DNA from: JANQPC01 sp039208375
GTDB taxonomy: Bacteria > Pseudomonadota > Alphaproteobacteria > Rhodobacterales > Rhodobacteraceae
DNA length: 11,942 nucleotides
Direction of reading: 5' to 3'
NCBI GenBank assembly: GCA_039208375.1
Contig: JBCCRC010000085.1
Span: 1 to 11,942 of the forward strand
Part shown: positions 6,276 to 11,942 of the stretch, one piece after another
Position numbering within the stretch: the stretch's first letter is position 1
Layout of the letters: the number at the start of each line of letters is the position of its first letter
Translations under genes and position numbers: made by a program
Notes under the pieces: model-generated
Database searches by the model: none
Told to the model about the DNA's origin: nothing
The model's input: only the letters and a program-made list of their open reading frames with translations

Positions 6276-7238
6276 ATGGCCAGACCGAAGATCGCTCTCA
6301 TCGGCGCGGGGCAGATTGGCGGCACGCTCGCCCATCTCGCCGCCTTGAAGGAACTGGGCGACGTAGTGCTCTTCGACATTGCAGAGGGCATTCCCGATGG
6401 CAAAGCGCTCGATATCGCCGAAAGCGGCCCGTCTGAGGGGTTTGATGCAGCACTTTCGGGCACGGGCGACTATGCGGATATCGCGGGCGCGGATGTGTGC
6501 ATCGTCACCGCCGGCGTGCCGCGCAAACCGGGGATGAGCCGCGACGACCTTCTGGGCATCAACCTCAAAGTTATGAAATCCGTTGGCGAAGGCATAGCCA
6601 AACACGCTCCAGATGCGTTCGTGATCTGCATCACCAACCCGCTCGACGCGATGGTTTGGGCGCTGCGAGAGTTTTCGGGCCTCCCGCACGCCAAGGTCTG
6701 CGGCATGGCGGGCGTGCTGGATAGCGCACGGTTCCGCCATTTCCTGAGCCTTGAGTTCGAGGTTTCTATGAAAGATGTCACGGCCTTCGTTCTGGGCGGC
6801 CATGGCGATACGATGGTGCCGCTTGCGCGCTATTCCACTGTTGCCGGGATCCCTCTGCCAGATCTTGTAAACATGGGTTGGACGACGCAGGAAAAGCTCG
6901 ATGGCATTATCCAGCGCACCCGCGACGGCGGCGCGGAGATCGTTGGGCTTCTAAAAACCGGATCGGCCTTCTACGCACCCGCCACCAGCGCGATCGAGAT
7001 GGCTGAAGCATATCTGAAGGATCAAAAACGCCTCCTGCCCTGCGCGGCCTATTGCGACGGAGAGTTCGGGCTGAATGGCTTCTACGTGGGCGTACCCACC
7101 GTGATTGGCGCAGCAGGCATCGAACGGATCGTCGACATCAAGCTCACGAAGGACGAGCAAGAGATGTTCGATAACTCCGTGAAAGCGGTAAAGGGCCTTG
7201 TAGAAGCCTGTAAGGGGATCGACGCAAGTCTGGCGTAG
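6276..7238 (+). CDS. mdh: Malate dehydrogenase, NAD-dependent
   Basis: Cytoplasmic enzyme that oxidises malate to oxaloacetate with NAD, closing the TCA cycle and accepting malate from Mcl2. The 320-residue length is standard for the LDH-like MDH group of alphaproteobacteria. Visible features are the NAD-binding GAGQIGG at residues 10-16, Asp34 at the end of beta-2 (NAD rather than NADP), the mobile loop GVPRKPGMSRDD with Arg83 and Arg89, ITNPLD at 119-124, Asp149 and Arg152, and the catalytic His176 in GGHGD. The ATG at 6276 is preceded by GGAGA with 6-base spacing; the frame is open further upstream, but the Rossmann fold fixes this start. It is the first plus-strand gene after the permease, with its own leader. 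The following 254-base gap suggests sucC also has its own promoter. Confidence 0.97.
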   Translation: MARPKIALIGAGQIGGTLAHLAALKELGDVVLFDIAEGIPDGKALDIAESGPSEGFDAALSGTGDYADIAGADVCIVTAGVPRKPGMSRDDLLGINLKVMKSVGEGIAKHAPDAFVICITNPLDAMVWALREFSGLPHAKVCGMAGVLDSARFRHFLSLEFEVSMKDVTAFVLGGHGDTMVPLARYSTVAGIPLPDLVNMGWTTQEKLDGIIQRTRDGGAEIVGLLKTGSAFYAPATSAIEMAEAYLKDQKRLLPCAAYCDGEFGLNGFYVGVPTVIGAAGIERIVDIKLTKDEQEMFDNSVKAVKGLVEACKGIDASLA

Positions 7239-7349
7239 AGCCACGAGATGGCGGCGCACCCGACGCTTCGAACCCCGTTTTTCCCGGCCCTATCGCGGAA
7301 GGGCTCTGCGCGCGATGGGTGATTCGCTCGTTGGCGTACGCGCAATCGC
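7239..7349 (+). other. mdh-sucC gap, left part, with a stem-loop
   Basis: No gene is seen here. CCC-T-ATCGCG at 7288-7297 can pair with CGCGAT-GGG at 7311-7319 around a 13-base loop, with one bulged T. It lies about 50 bases after the mdh stop and has no T-run behind it, so a factor-independent terminator is not supported. It could protect the mdh message end. Confidence 0.3.
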
Positions 7350-7392
7350 AACAGTTGTGATCACACTTTTTCAGGCCGTGATCACAACTGTT
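7350..7392. promoter_or_regulatory. Twin palindromic operator upstream of sucC
   Basis: AACAGTTGTGATCAC at 7350-7364 and GTGATCACAACTGTT at 7378-7392 form an exact 15-base inverted repeat around 13 bases. The cores are two GTGATCAC octamers at 7357-7364 and 7378-7385, centre to centre 21 bases, exactly as before sdhC. The site lies 100 bases before the sucC ATG, in a gap with no gene. Shared consensus with the sdh site is TTGTGATCAC-N13-GTGATCACAA. The repeat of both sequence and spacing makes a real operator likely, for a regulator not encoded in this window. Confidence 0.78.
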
Positions 7393-7402
7393 GGAATTTT
7401 CC

Positions 7403-7439
7403 CCGAAATCCCTCTGCTGCGACGAAAAGCCGTTTCGGC
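7403..7439 (+). promoter_or_regulatory. Possible alternative pairings in the sucC leader
   Basis: The segment TTTCGG at 7433-7438 can pair with CCGAAA at 7403-7408, or in part (TTTCG, 7433-7437) with the nearer CGAAA at 7423-7427. A third choice is the small hairpin GCCG-TTT-CGGC at 7429-7439. These are mutually exclusive. The stems are short and may be chance; no terminator-like T-run follows. Confidence 0.2.
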
Positions 7440-7492
7440 CCAGTCGTATCCCATGGCATGCAACTGAAAACAGCCAACGACGGGACAGTCCG

Positions 7493-8686
7493 ATGAACAT
7501 CCACGAATACCAGGCCAAGGCCCTCTTGCGTGATTACGGGGCCCCCGTCTCGGATGGCCGCGTTGTCCTAAAAGCCGAAAACGCCAAAACTGCTGCGGGC
7601 GAGCTTGATGGCCCGCTTTGGGTGGTCAAGGCTCAGATCCACGCGGGCGGCCGTGGAAAGGGATCGTTCAAAGAGGCGGATGCCGGCGACAAGGGCGGCG
7701 TACGTCTGGCAAAATCAGTTGAAGAGGCTGCGGCGGAAGCCAAGAAAATGCTTGGCCGCACGCTGGTCACCCACCAGACGGGCGCCCCCGGCAAGCAGGT
7801 CAACCGGATCTATATCGAAGACGGTTCCGGCATTGAAACCGAGATGTACCTCGCCCTGCTGGTGGACAGGCAAACGTCGCGCATCTCATCCGTCTGTTCC
7901 ACCGAAGGCGGCATGGATATCGAAGAGGTCGCCGCCGAGACGCCCGAAAAAATCCTTTCTTTCAGCGTGGATCCCGCCACCGGCTACCAGCCCTATCACG
8001 GCCGCCGCATCGCCTTCATGCTGGGCCTCACCGGCCCGCAGGTGAAGCAATGCGTGGCGCTGATGGGCACGCTCTACAAGCTCTTCACCGAGAAAGACAT
8101 GGAGATGCTTGAGATCAATCCGCTGATCGTCACCGACGGCGGCGATCTGAAATGCCTCGATGCGAAGATGGGCTTTGACGGCAACGCCGTCTACCGCCAC
8201 CCCGACATCGCCGCTCTGCGCGATGAGACGGAGGAAGATCCTAAGGAACTCGCCGCCTCGAAATTCGATCTCAACTACATCGCGCTCGAGGGCGAAATCG
8301 GCTGCATGGTGAACGGCGCAGGGCTCGCCATGGCCACGATGGATATCATCAAGCTCTACGGTTCGGAGCCCGCAAACTTTCTAGACGTGGGCGGCGGCGC
8401 CACGAAAGAGAAGGTGACGGAAGCCTTCAAGATCATCACCTCCGATCCAAACGTGAAGGGCATCCTCGTCAACATCTTCGGCGGCATCATGCGCTGCGAT
8501 ATCATAGCCGAGGGCGTGATCGCGGCGGTGAAAGAGGTGGGGCTCGAGGTTCCCCTCGTCGTGCGCCTAGAAGGCACGAATGTGGAACAGGGCAAGGAGA
8601 TCATCGCCGGATCGGGGCTCAACGTGATCGCAGCCGATGATCTGAAGGACGGCGCGGAAAAGATCGTGCAGGCGGTGAAGGGCTAA
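7493..8686 (+). CDS. sucC: Succinyl-CoA synthetase beta subunit (ADP-forming)
   Basis: Nucleotide-binding subunit of succinyl-CoA ligase, which converts succinyl-CoA to succinate with formation of ATP. Its 397 residues agree with alphaproteobacterial SucC. The N-terminus MNIHEYQAKALLRDYGAPV is the family start, followed by the ATP-grasp region with WVVKAQIHAGGRGKG at about residues 43-57. The C-terminal CoA-ligase domain holds NFLDVGGGATKEKV (about 293-306) and NIFGGIMRCD (about 326-335). The frame is open back to 7391, but the N-terminal family motif fixes the ATG at 7493. The leader carries the twin GTGATCAC site, so sucC probably starts a new transcript covering at least sucC through sucD. 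Two unrelated small genes separate it from sucD. Confidence 0.97.
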   Translation: MNIHEYQAKALLRDYGAPVSDGRVVLKAENAKTAAGELDGPLWVVKAQIHAGGRGKGSFKEADAGDKGGVRLAKSVEEAAAEAKKMLGRTLVTHQTGAPGKQVNRIYIEDGSGIETEMYLALLVDRQTSRISSVCSTEGGMDIEEVAAETPEKILSFSVDPATGYQPYHGRRIAFMLGLTGPQVKQCVALMGTLYKLFTEKDMEMLEINPLIVTDGGDLKCLDAKMGFDGNAVYRHPDIAALRDETEEDPKELAASKFDLNYIALEGEIGCMVNGAGLAMATMDIIKLYGSEPANFLDVGGGATKEKVTEAFKIITSDPNVKGILVNIFGGIMRCDIIAEGVIAAVKEVGLEVPLVVRLEGTNVEQGKEIIAGSGLNVIAADDLKDGAEKIVQAVKG

Positions 8687-8690
8687 CCCG

Positions 8691-8996
8691 TTGCTTGGCT
8701 TCTTGATCAGCTTCGCACTGCTGGGAGTCATCATGCTCTGGTGCATGACATTGGCTTTGGCATGGGTGTTCGGACGATATGAAATGCCCTTCGCCAGACC
8801 CGCGGCCTTTCTCGCCGCTTTCATGCCAGCAACAGCATTTGTGGCGTGGTTTGACTTGAGCAGCCAGGGGTCCGAAGTGATGGATACCGGCGGAGCCAGC
8901 GCTGCTGTGTCGGCGGGCATTCTTGGCATGTATGCGGCACTGGGCCTCGGCGCGCTCTTCCTGTTGATCACGGCCGTGATCGCGCGAATGACATAA
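8691..8996 (+). CDS. Small membrane protein between sucC and sucD
   Basis: A 101-residue hydrophobic protein that I do not recognise. Three membrane spans are likely, at about residues 3-25, 36-52 and 72-96, with a short polar linker (DLSSQGSEVMDTGG) between the second and third. I chose the TTG at 8691 because it lies 4 bases after the sucC stop and GAAGGG at the sucC end lies about 11 bases upstream; an ATG at 8733 would remove most of the first span. It ends 17 bases before the FkbM-type gene. The setting implies co-transcription with sucC and sucD, yet membrane topology fits no known part of succinyl-CoA synthetase. A partnership with the adjacent methyltransferase is possible but untested. 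Confidence 0.65.
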   Translation: MLGFLISFALLGVIMLWCMTLALAWVFGRYEMPFARPAAFLAAFMPATAFVAWFDLSSQGSEVMDTGGASAAVSAGILGMYAALGLGALFLLITAVIARMT

Positions 8997-9013
8997 GCGC
9001 GGGAGAACCTGGG

Positions 9014-9691
9014 ATGCCCATTACCTTCGAACAGATCCGCGAATTGGTCCCCTCGCCCGCCCCCGTGATCCTGGAAATCGGCGCGAATGATGGCACCGAT
9101 ACCCTGCGGTTTCTGGAGTGTTTCCCGCGCGCCACGATCCACTGTTTCGAACCCGATCCGCGGGCTGCGGCCCGGTGGCGCGACACCGTCAAGGATACCC
9201 GCGCGCACCTGCACCAGATCGCTATTGGGGCGGCGGATGGCACGGCCACGTTCCACCAAAGCGGCGGCGCCCACCGCCACACGCAGGATTGGGATTACTC
9301 CGGGTCACTGCGGGCCCCCAAGGCGCATCTCGACGTGCATCCCGCAATCACCTTCGAAACGCACATCGAGGTTCCGGTGCGCGCGCTCGATAGCTGGTGC
9401 GCCGAACACGGGATCGGAGAAATCGATTTCATGTGGGCCGACGTTCAGGGCGCCGAGCGCGATCTTATCGCCGGCGGGGCCAAGGCGCTGGCCCGCACCG
9501 CGTATCTCTACACCGAGTTCGACAATCGCGAGATGTATGAAGGCCAGTGGCGCCTGCGTAAGATCCGGGGCCACCTCCCGCATCACGAGGTGGCGCAGAA
9601 GTGGCGCAAGGACGTGCTCTTCGCCCGGCTTCCGCAACGGGCCAACGCCCCGGATCCATTGAAAGACTTCGCTTCGGACGAAGCAAATTGA
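9014..9691 (+). CDS. FkbM-family methyltransferase
   Basis: SAM-dependent methyltransferase of 225 residues, cytoplasmic, with no signal peptide or membrane span. Motif I, VILEIGANDGTDT, lies at residues 18-30. The acidic end of strand 2 is Glu46 in IHCFEPDP. The later FkbM hallmark IDFMWADVQGAE lies at about residues 137-148, where the D-x-Q-G-x-E block is typical. Family members methylate hydroxyl groups on sugars, polyketides or other small molecules, and the substrate here cannot be read from the sequence. The ATG at 9014 has GGGAGAA about 8 bases upstream. The stop overlaps the strong ribosome binding site of sucD, so the gene is locked into the suc transcript. Base composition matches the neighbours, arguing against a very recent import. 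Confidence 0.87.
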   Translation: MPITFEQIRELVPSPAPVILEIGANDGTDTLRFLECFPRATIHCFEPDPRAAARWRDTVKDTRAHLHQIAIGAADGTATFHQSGGAHRHTQDWDYSGSLRAPKAHLDVHPAITFETHIEVPVRALDSWCAEHGIGEIDFMWADVQGAERDLIAGGAKALARTAYLYTEFDNREMYEGQWRLRKIRGHLPHHEVAQKWRKDVLFARLPQRANAPDPLKDFASDEAN

Positions 9692-9697
9692 AGGAGG
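9691..9697 (+). promoter_or_regulatory. Strong ribosome binding site of sucD
   Basis: AAGGAGG, the best Shine-Dalgarno match in the window, begins at the last base of the FkbM-gene stop codon and lies 4 bases before the sucD ATG. It could let sucD be translated at a rate independent of the gene before it, helping match SucD to SucC levels. Confidence 0.7.
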
Positions 9698-9701
9698 CCA
9701 C

Positions 9702-10583
9702 ATGGCCGTACTCGTAGACGAAAACACCAAGGTCATCTGCCAGGGCTTTACCGGCAGCCAGGGCACCTTCCATTCTGAACAAGCCATCGCCTATGGCACC
9801 AAGATGGTGGGCGGCGTGACCCCCGGGAAGGGCGGGCAGACGCATCTTGATCTGCCGGTCTTCAATTCCTGTCATGAGGCCGTTGCGACAACCGGCGCGA
9901 ATGCCAGCGTGATCTACGTCCCGCCCCCCTTCGCCGCGGATTCGATCCTCGAAGCGCTCGACGCCGAGATCCCGCTGATCTGCTGCATCACCGAAGGCAT
10001 CCCGGTCTTGGACATGATGAAGGTCAAGCGCGCGCTGGAAAACTCCACAAGCGTGCTGGTGGGCCCCAACTGCCCCGGCGTGATCACACCCGATGCCTGC
10101 AAGATCGGCATCATGCCTGGCCACATCCACAAGCGCGGCTCGGTGGGCGTGGTCTCGCGCTCCGGCACGCTGACTTATGAGGCGGTGAAGCAAACCACCG
10201 ATGTGGGCCTTGGCCAATCCACGTGCGTGGGCATCGGCGGCGACCCGATCAAGGGCACCGAACATCTCGACGTGCTGGAATGGTTCCTCGCCGATGATGA
10301 AACGCAATCGATCATCATGATCGGCGAGATCGGCGGCTCGGCGGAAGAAGAGGCCGCGCAGTTCCTCGCCGATGAAAAGAAGAAGGGCCGCTGGAAGCCC
10401 ACGGCGGGTTTCATCGCGGGCCGCACCGCCCCCCCGGGCCGCCGAATGGGCCACGCGGGCGCCATCGTCGCCGGCGGCAAGGGCTGCGCGGAAGACAAGA
10501 TCGAGGCGATGAAATCAGCTGGCATCGTTGTGGCCGACAGCCCGGCGGGGCTGGGCGAGGCGGTGCTGGAGGCGATTGGTTAA
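9702..10583 (+). CDS. sucD: Succinyl-CoA synthetase alpha subunit
   Basis: CoA-binding, phosphohistidine-carrying subunit of succinyl-CoA ligase, 293 residues, partner of SucC. The CoA-binding Rossmann part shows GFTGSQGTFH at residues 15-24 and GGVTPGKGGQTHL at 37-49. The segment GPNCPGVITPD is at 121-131 and SRSGTLTYE at 152-160. The active-site histidine, which is phosphorylated during catalysis, is His251 in RRMGHAGAIVAGGKG, corresponding to His246 of the E. coli enzyme. It ends with the usual SPAGLGEAV block. The ATG at 9702 is supported by a strong AAGGAGG. It is separated from sucC by two small genes spanning about 1 kb, and from sucA by one, which departs from the common uninterrupted sucCD order. 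Confidence 0.97.
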   Translation: MAVLVDENTKVICQGFTGSQGTFHSEQAIAYGTKMVGGVTPGKGGQTHLDLPVFNSCHEAVATTGANASVIYVPPPFAADSILEALDAEIPLICCITEGIPVLDMMKVKRALENSTSVLVGPNCPGVITPDACKIGIMPGHIHKRGSVGVVSRSGTLTYEAVKQTTDVGLGQSTCVGIGGDPIKGTEHLDVLEWFLADDETQSIIMIGEIGGSAEEEAAQFLADEKKKGRWKPTAGFIAGRTAPPGRRMGHAGAIVAGGKGCAEDKIEAMKSAGIVVADSPAGLGEAVLEAIG

Positions 10584-10643
10584 TGCGCCACGCAAGAGAA
10601 ATTCTCAGGATGGGGTGGGGACTTCATCTTGAAAGGAAAGAGA

Positions 10644-11030
10644 ATGAAGACCCTCCTGACCGCTTTAATCGGAGTTTTCGCGTTTGTCCTCGTTATGGGC
10701 ATGTTGCCGGAGAAGCCGAAGTCTGAAGAGGAACTGGCACAAGAAATGCGTCTTGCCGAAGAGCAAAAACGAAAAGGCTTTCACTGCCTCAGCGCATGGG
10801 ATGGATCACATCGCAATTTCAAAGAAGATGTTCAGGCAAGTCTCCGCGAACCTTCAAGTTTTGAGCACATCGAAACGCGAATAACGCCCGTGAACGACAA
10901 GGGATATCATGTCCTTTTTATGGATTTTCGTGCCCGAAACGGTTTCGGCGGAATGAACTTGGCCAGTGCCAGCGCTGTAGTCAAACAGTCTGATTGCTCC
11001 CATGAGTTGCTGGCAATCGCTGATGAATGA
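10644..11030 (+). CDS. Small anchored or secreted protein between sucD and sucA
   Basis: A 128-residue protein of unknown function. Residues 1-20 (MKTLLTALIGVFAFVLVMGM) form a signal anchor or uncleaved signal; no lipobox cysteine follows. A charged, probably helical stretch (EKPKSEEELAQEMRLAEEQKRKG, about residues 23-45 in total) comes next, then a compact domain with two cysteines, HCLSAWDGSH and SDCSHEL, and a conserved-looking RARNGFGGMN near residues 98-107. The ATG at 10644 is chosen because AAGGAAAGA directly precedes it; a TTG at 10629 is in frame but poorly supported. The gene is visibly richer in A and T than sucD and sucA, which suggests later insertion. It lies 60 bases after sucD and 9 bases before sucA. 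Confidence 0.75.
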   Translation: MKTLLTALIGVFAFVLVMGMLPEKPKSEEELAQEMRLAEEQKRKGFHCLSAWDGSHRNFKEDVQASLREPSSFEHIETRITPVNDKGYHVLFMDFRARNGFGGMNLASASAVVKQSDCSHELLAIADE

Positions 11031-11039
11031 GGTAATGAC

Positions 11040-11942
11040 ATGACCGAACAATCCCCCAACGATATCTTCCACGCCTCCTCGTTCATGCAGGGCCATAACG
11101 CGGAGTATCTCGAACAGCTCTATGCGCGGTATGCGAGCGACCCCAATGCGGTGGATGAGGCGTGGCAGAGCTTTTTCCGCCAGCTCGGCGATACCGAGAT
11201 CGATGCCAAGCGTGAGGCCGAAGGGCCAAGCTGGGCGCGGGCAGACTGGCCGCCGCAGCCCGCCGATGAGTTGACCGCGGCGCTCGATGGCCAATGGGGC
11301 GATCTGGGGCCGAAGGCGGAAAAGCAGGCGGGCGAGAAGATCAAGGCAAAGGCCGCCGAGAGCGGCGTTGCCGTGACCGACGAGCAAATCAAGCGCGCGG
11401 TGCTCGATTCCATCCGCGCGCTGATGCTGATCCGCGCCTACCGGATCCGCGGCCATCTTGTGGCTGACCTTGACCCGCTAGGCATGCGCGATCAGACGCC
11501 CCACCCCGAACTCGATCCCAAATCCTACGGCTTCAGCGATGCCGACATGGATCGCCCGATCTTCATCGACAAGGTTCTGGGCCTCGATCTTGCGTCGATG
11601 CGTGAGATCCTCGAGATCGTGAAACGCACCTATTGCGGCACCTTCGCGCTGCAATACATGCACATTTCGAACCCCTCGGAAGCCGCCTGGCTGAAGGAGC
11701 GGATCGAGGGCTTCGGCAAGGAAATCGCCTTCACCCGCGAAGGCCGCCGCGCGATCCTGAACAAGCTCGTCGAGGCCGAAGGCTTCGAAAAGTTCCTGCA
11801 TGTCAAGTATATGGGAACCAAGCGCTTCGGCCTGGATGGCGGCGAGGCGCTGATTCCAGCGATGGAACAGATTATCAAGCGCGGCGGCGCGCTTGGGATT
11901 CAGGAGATCGTGATCGGCATGCCGCACCGGGGGCGCCTGAGC
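11040..11942 (+). CDS. sucA: 2-oxoglutarate dehydrogenase E1 component, 3' end cut off by window
   Basis: Thiamine-diphosphate-dependent E1 of the 2-oxoglutarate dehydrogenase complex, which decarboxylates 2-oxoglutarate and passes the succinyl group to the lipoyl arm of SucB. The window holds 301 codons of a protein usually near 930-990 residues. The N-terminal E2-binding helix GHNAEYLEQLYARYASDP begins about residue 18, followed by a linker rich in Ala and Glu. RAYRIRGHLVADLDPLG lies at about residues 130-146, and KRFGLDGGE and GMPHRGRL near residues 261 and 294-301 belong to the cofactor-binding core; the histidine in MPHRGR is expected in the active site. The ATG at 11040 has GAGG just upstream, overlapping the previous gene's stop. 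No defect is seen; sucB and lpd are expected beyond the window. Confidence 0.96.
   Translation, partial: MTEQSPNDIFHASSFMQGHNAEYLEQLYARYASDPNAVDEAWQSFFRQLGDTEIDAKREAEGPSWARADWPPQPADELTAALDGQWGDLGPKAEKQAGEKIKAKAAESGVAVTDEQIKRAVLDSIRALMLIRAYRIRGHLVADLDPLGMRDQTPHPELDPKSYGFSDADMDRPIFIDKVLGLDLASMREILEIVKRTYCGTFALQYMHISNPSEAAWLKERIEGFGKEIAFTREGRRAILNKLVEAEGFEKFLHVKYMGTKRFGLDGGEALIPAMEQIIKRGGALGIQEIVIGMPHRGRLS

Noticed and set aside
6027..6803. Minus-strand open frame of 258 codons over the mdh start
   Set aside because: It overlaps the mdh Rossmann fold and the permease start, and its composition is typical of antisense reading.
7288..7319. Stem-loop after mdh as a factor-independent terminator
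   Set aside because: There is no run of T after the stem and the stem has a bulge, so it is only listed as a possible structure.
10080..10087. A single GTGATCAC octamer inside sucD
   Set aside because: It encodes the conserved Gly-Val-Ile-Thr stretch of SucD and has no partner octamer 21 bases away, so it is explained by the protein sequence.
9465..10454. Minus-strand open frame of 329 codons across the FkbM gene and sucD
   Set aside because: It spans two well-supported plus-strand genes and shows no family motif. Antisense frames stay open easily at this base composition.
10596..10606. GAGAA-A-TTCTC palindrome after sucD as an operator or terminator
   Set aside because: It is short, has a one-base centre so cannot fold as a hairpin, and has no second copy in the window.

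Overview
The window reads as chromosomal DNA of an alphaproteobacterium, most likely Rhodobacterales (a Rhodobacter/Roseobacter relative). The grounds are the GC-rich codon use, the close fit of every large gene to proteins of that group, and the joining of TCA-cycle genes to two enzymes of the ethylmalonyl-CoA pathway. From memory, Rhodobacter sphaeroides keeps mch and mcl2 near sdh and mdh in a similar way; I could not check this here. It is a core-metabolism region, not an obvious genomic island. Coding density is high: no gap between genes exceeds 300 bases, and I see no tRNA, rRNA, CRISPR array, insertion sequence or prophage.

Left half, all leftward on the minus strand. A run starts at 4926 with a CitE-like (3S)-malyl-CoA thioesterase (mcl2), then an NnrU-family membrane protein, a small DUF1737-type protein carrying an eight-copy hexanucleotide repeat, mesaconyl-CoA hydratase (mch), and a small secreted protein ending at 1808. 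Neighbouring genes overlap or nearly touch. Directly after that last stop codon lies a twin palindromic site (1773-1807), followed by sdhC, sdhD and a truncated sdhA that leaves the window at base 1. sdhB is expected beyond it.

Middle. A small plus-strand secreted protein (5081-5398) converges on a minus-strand TauE/SafE-type permease (5395-6153). Their stop codons share one CTAG palindrome.

Right half, all rightward. mdh (6276-7238) is followed by a 254-base gap holding a second copy of the twin palindromic site (7350-7392). Then come sucC, a small membrane protein, an FkbM-type methyltransferase, sucD, a small anchored or secreted protein of different base composition, and sucA, truncated at the window end. 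The three small genes split the usual sucC-sucD-sucA order.

How it fits together. The ethylmalonyl-CoA pathway turns acetyl-CoA units into glyoxylate and propionyl-CoA, and finally into malate and succinyl-CoA. Mch acts late in that route and Mcl2 releases malate. SucCD, Sdh and Mdh carry succinyl-CoA and malate to oxaloacetate, and SucA feeds the oxidative branch. The most notable non-coding signal is the shared site TTGTGATCAC-N13-GTGATCACAA, found once before sdhCDA and once before sucC and nowhere else in the window. It points to one unnamed regulator controlling both TCA units.
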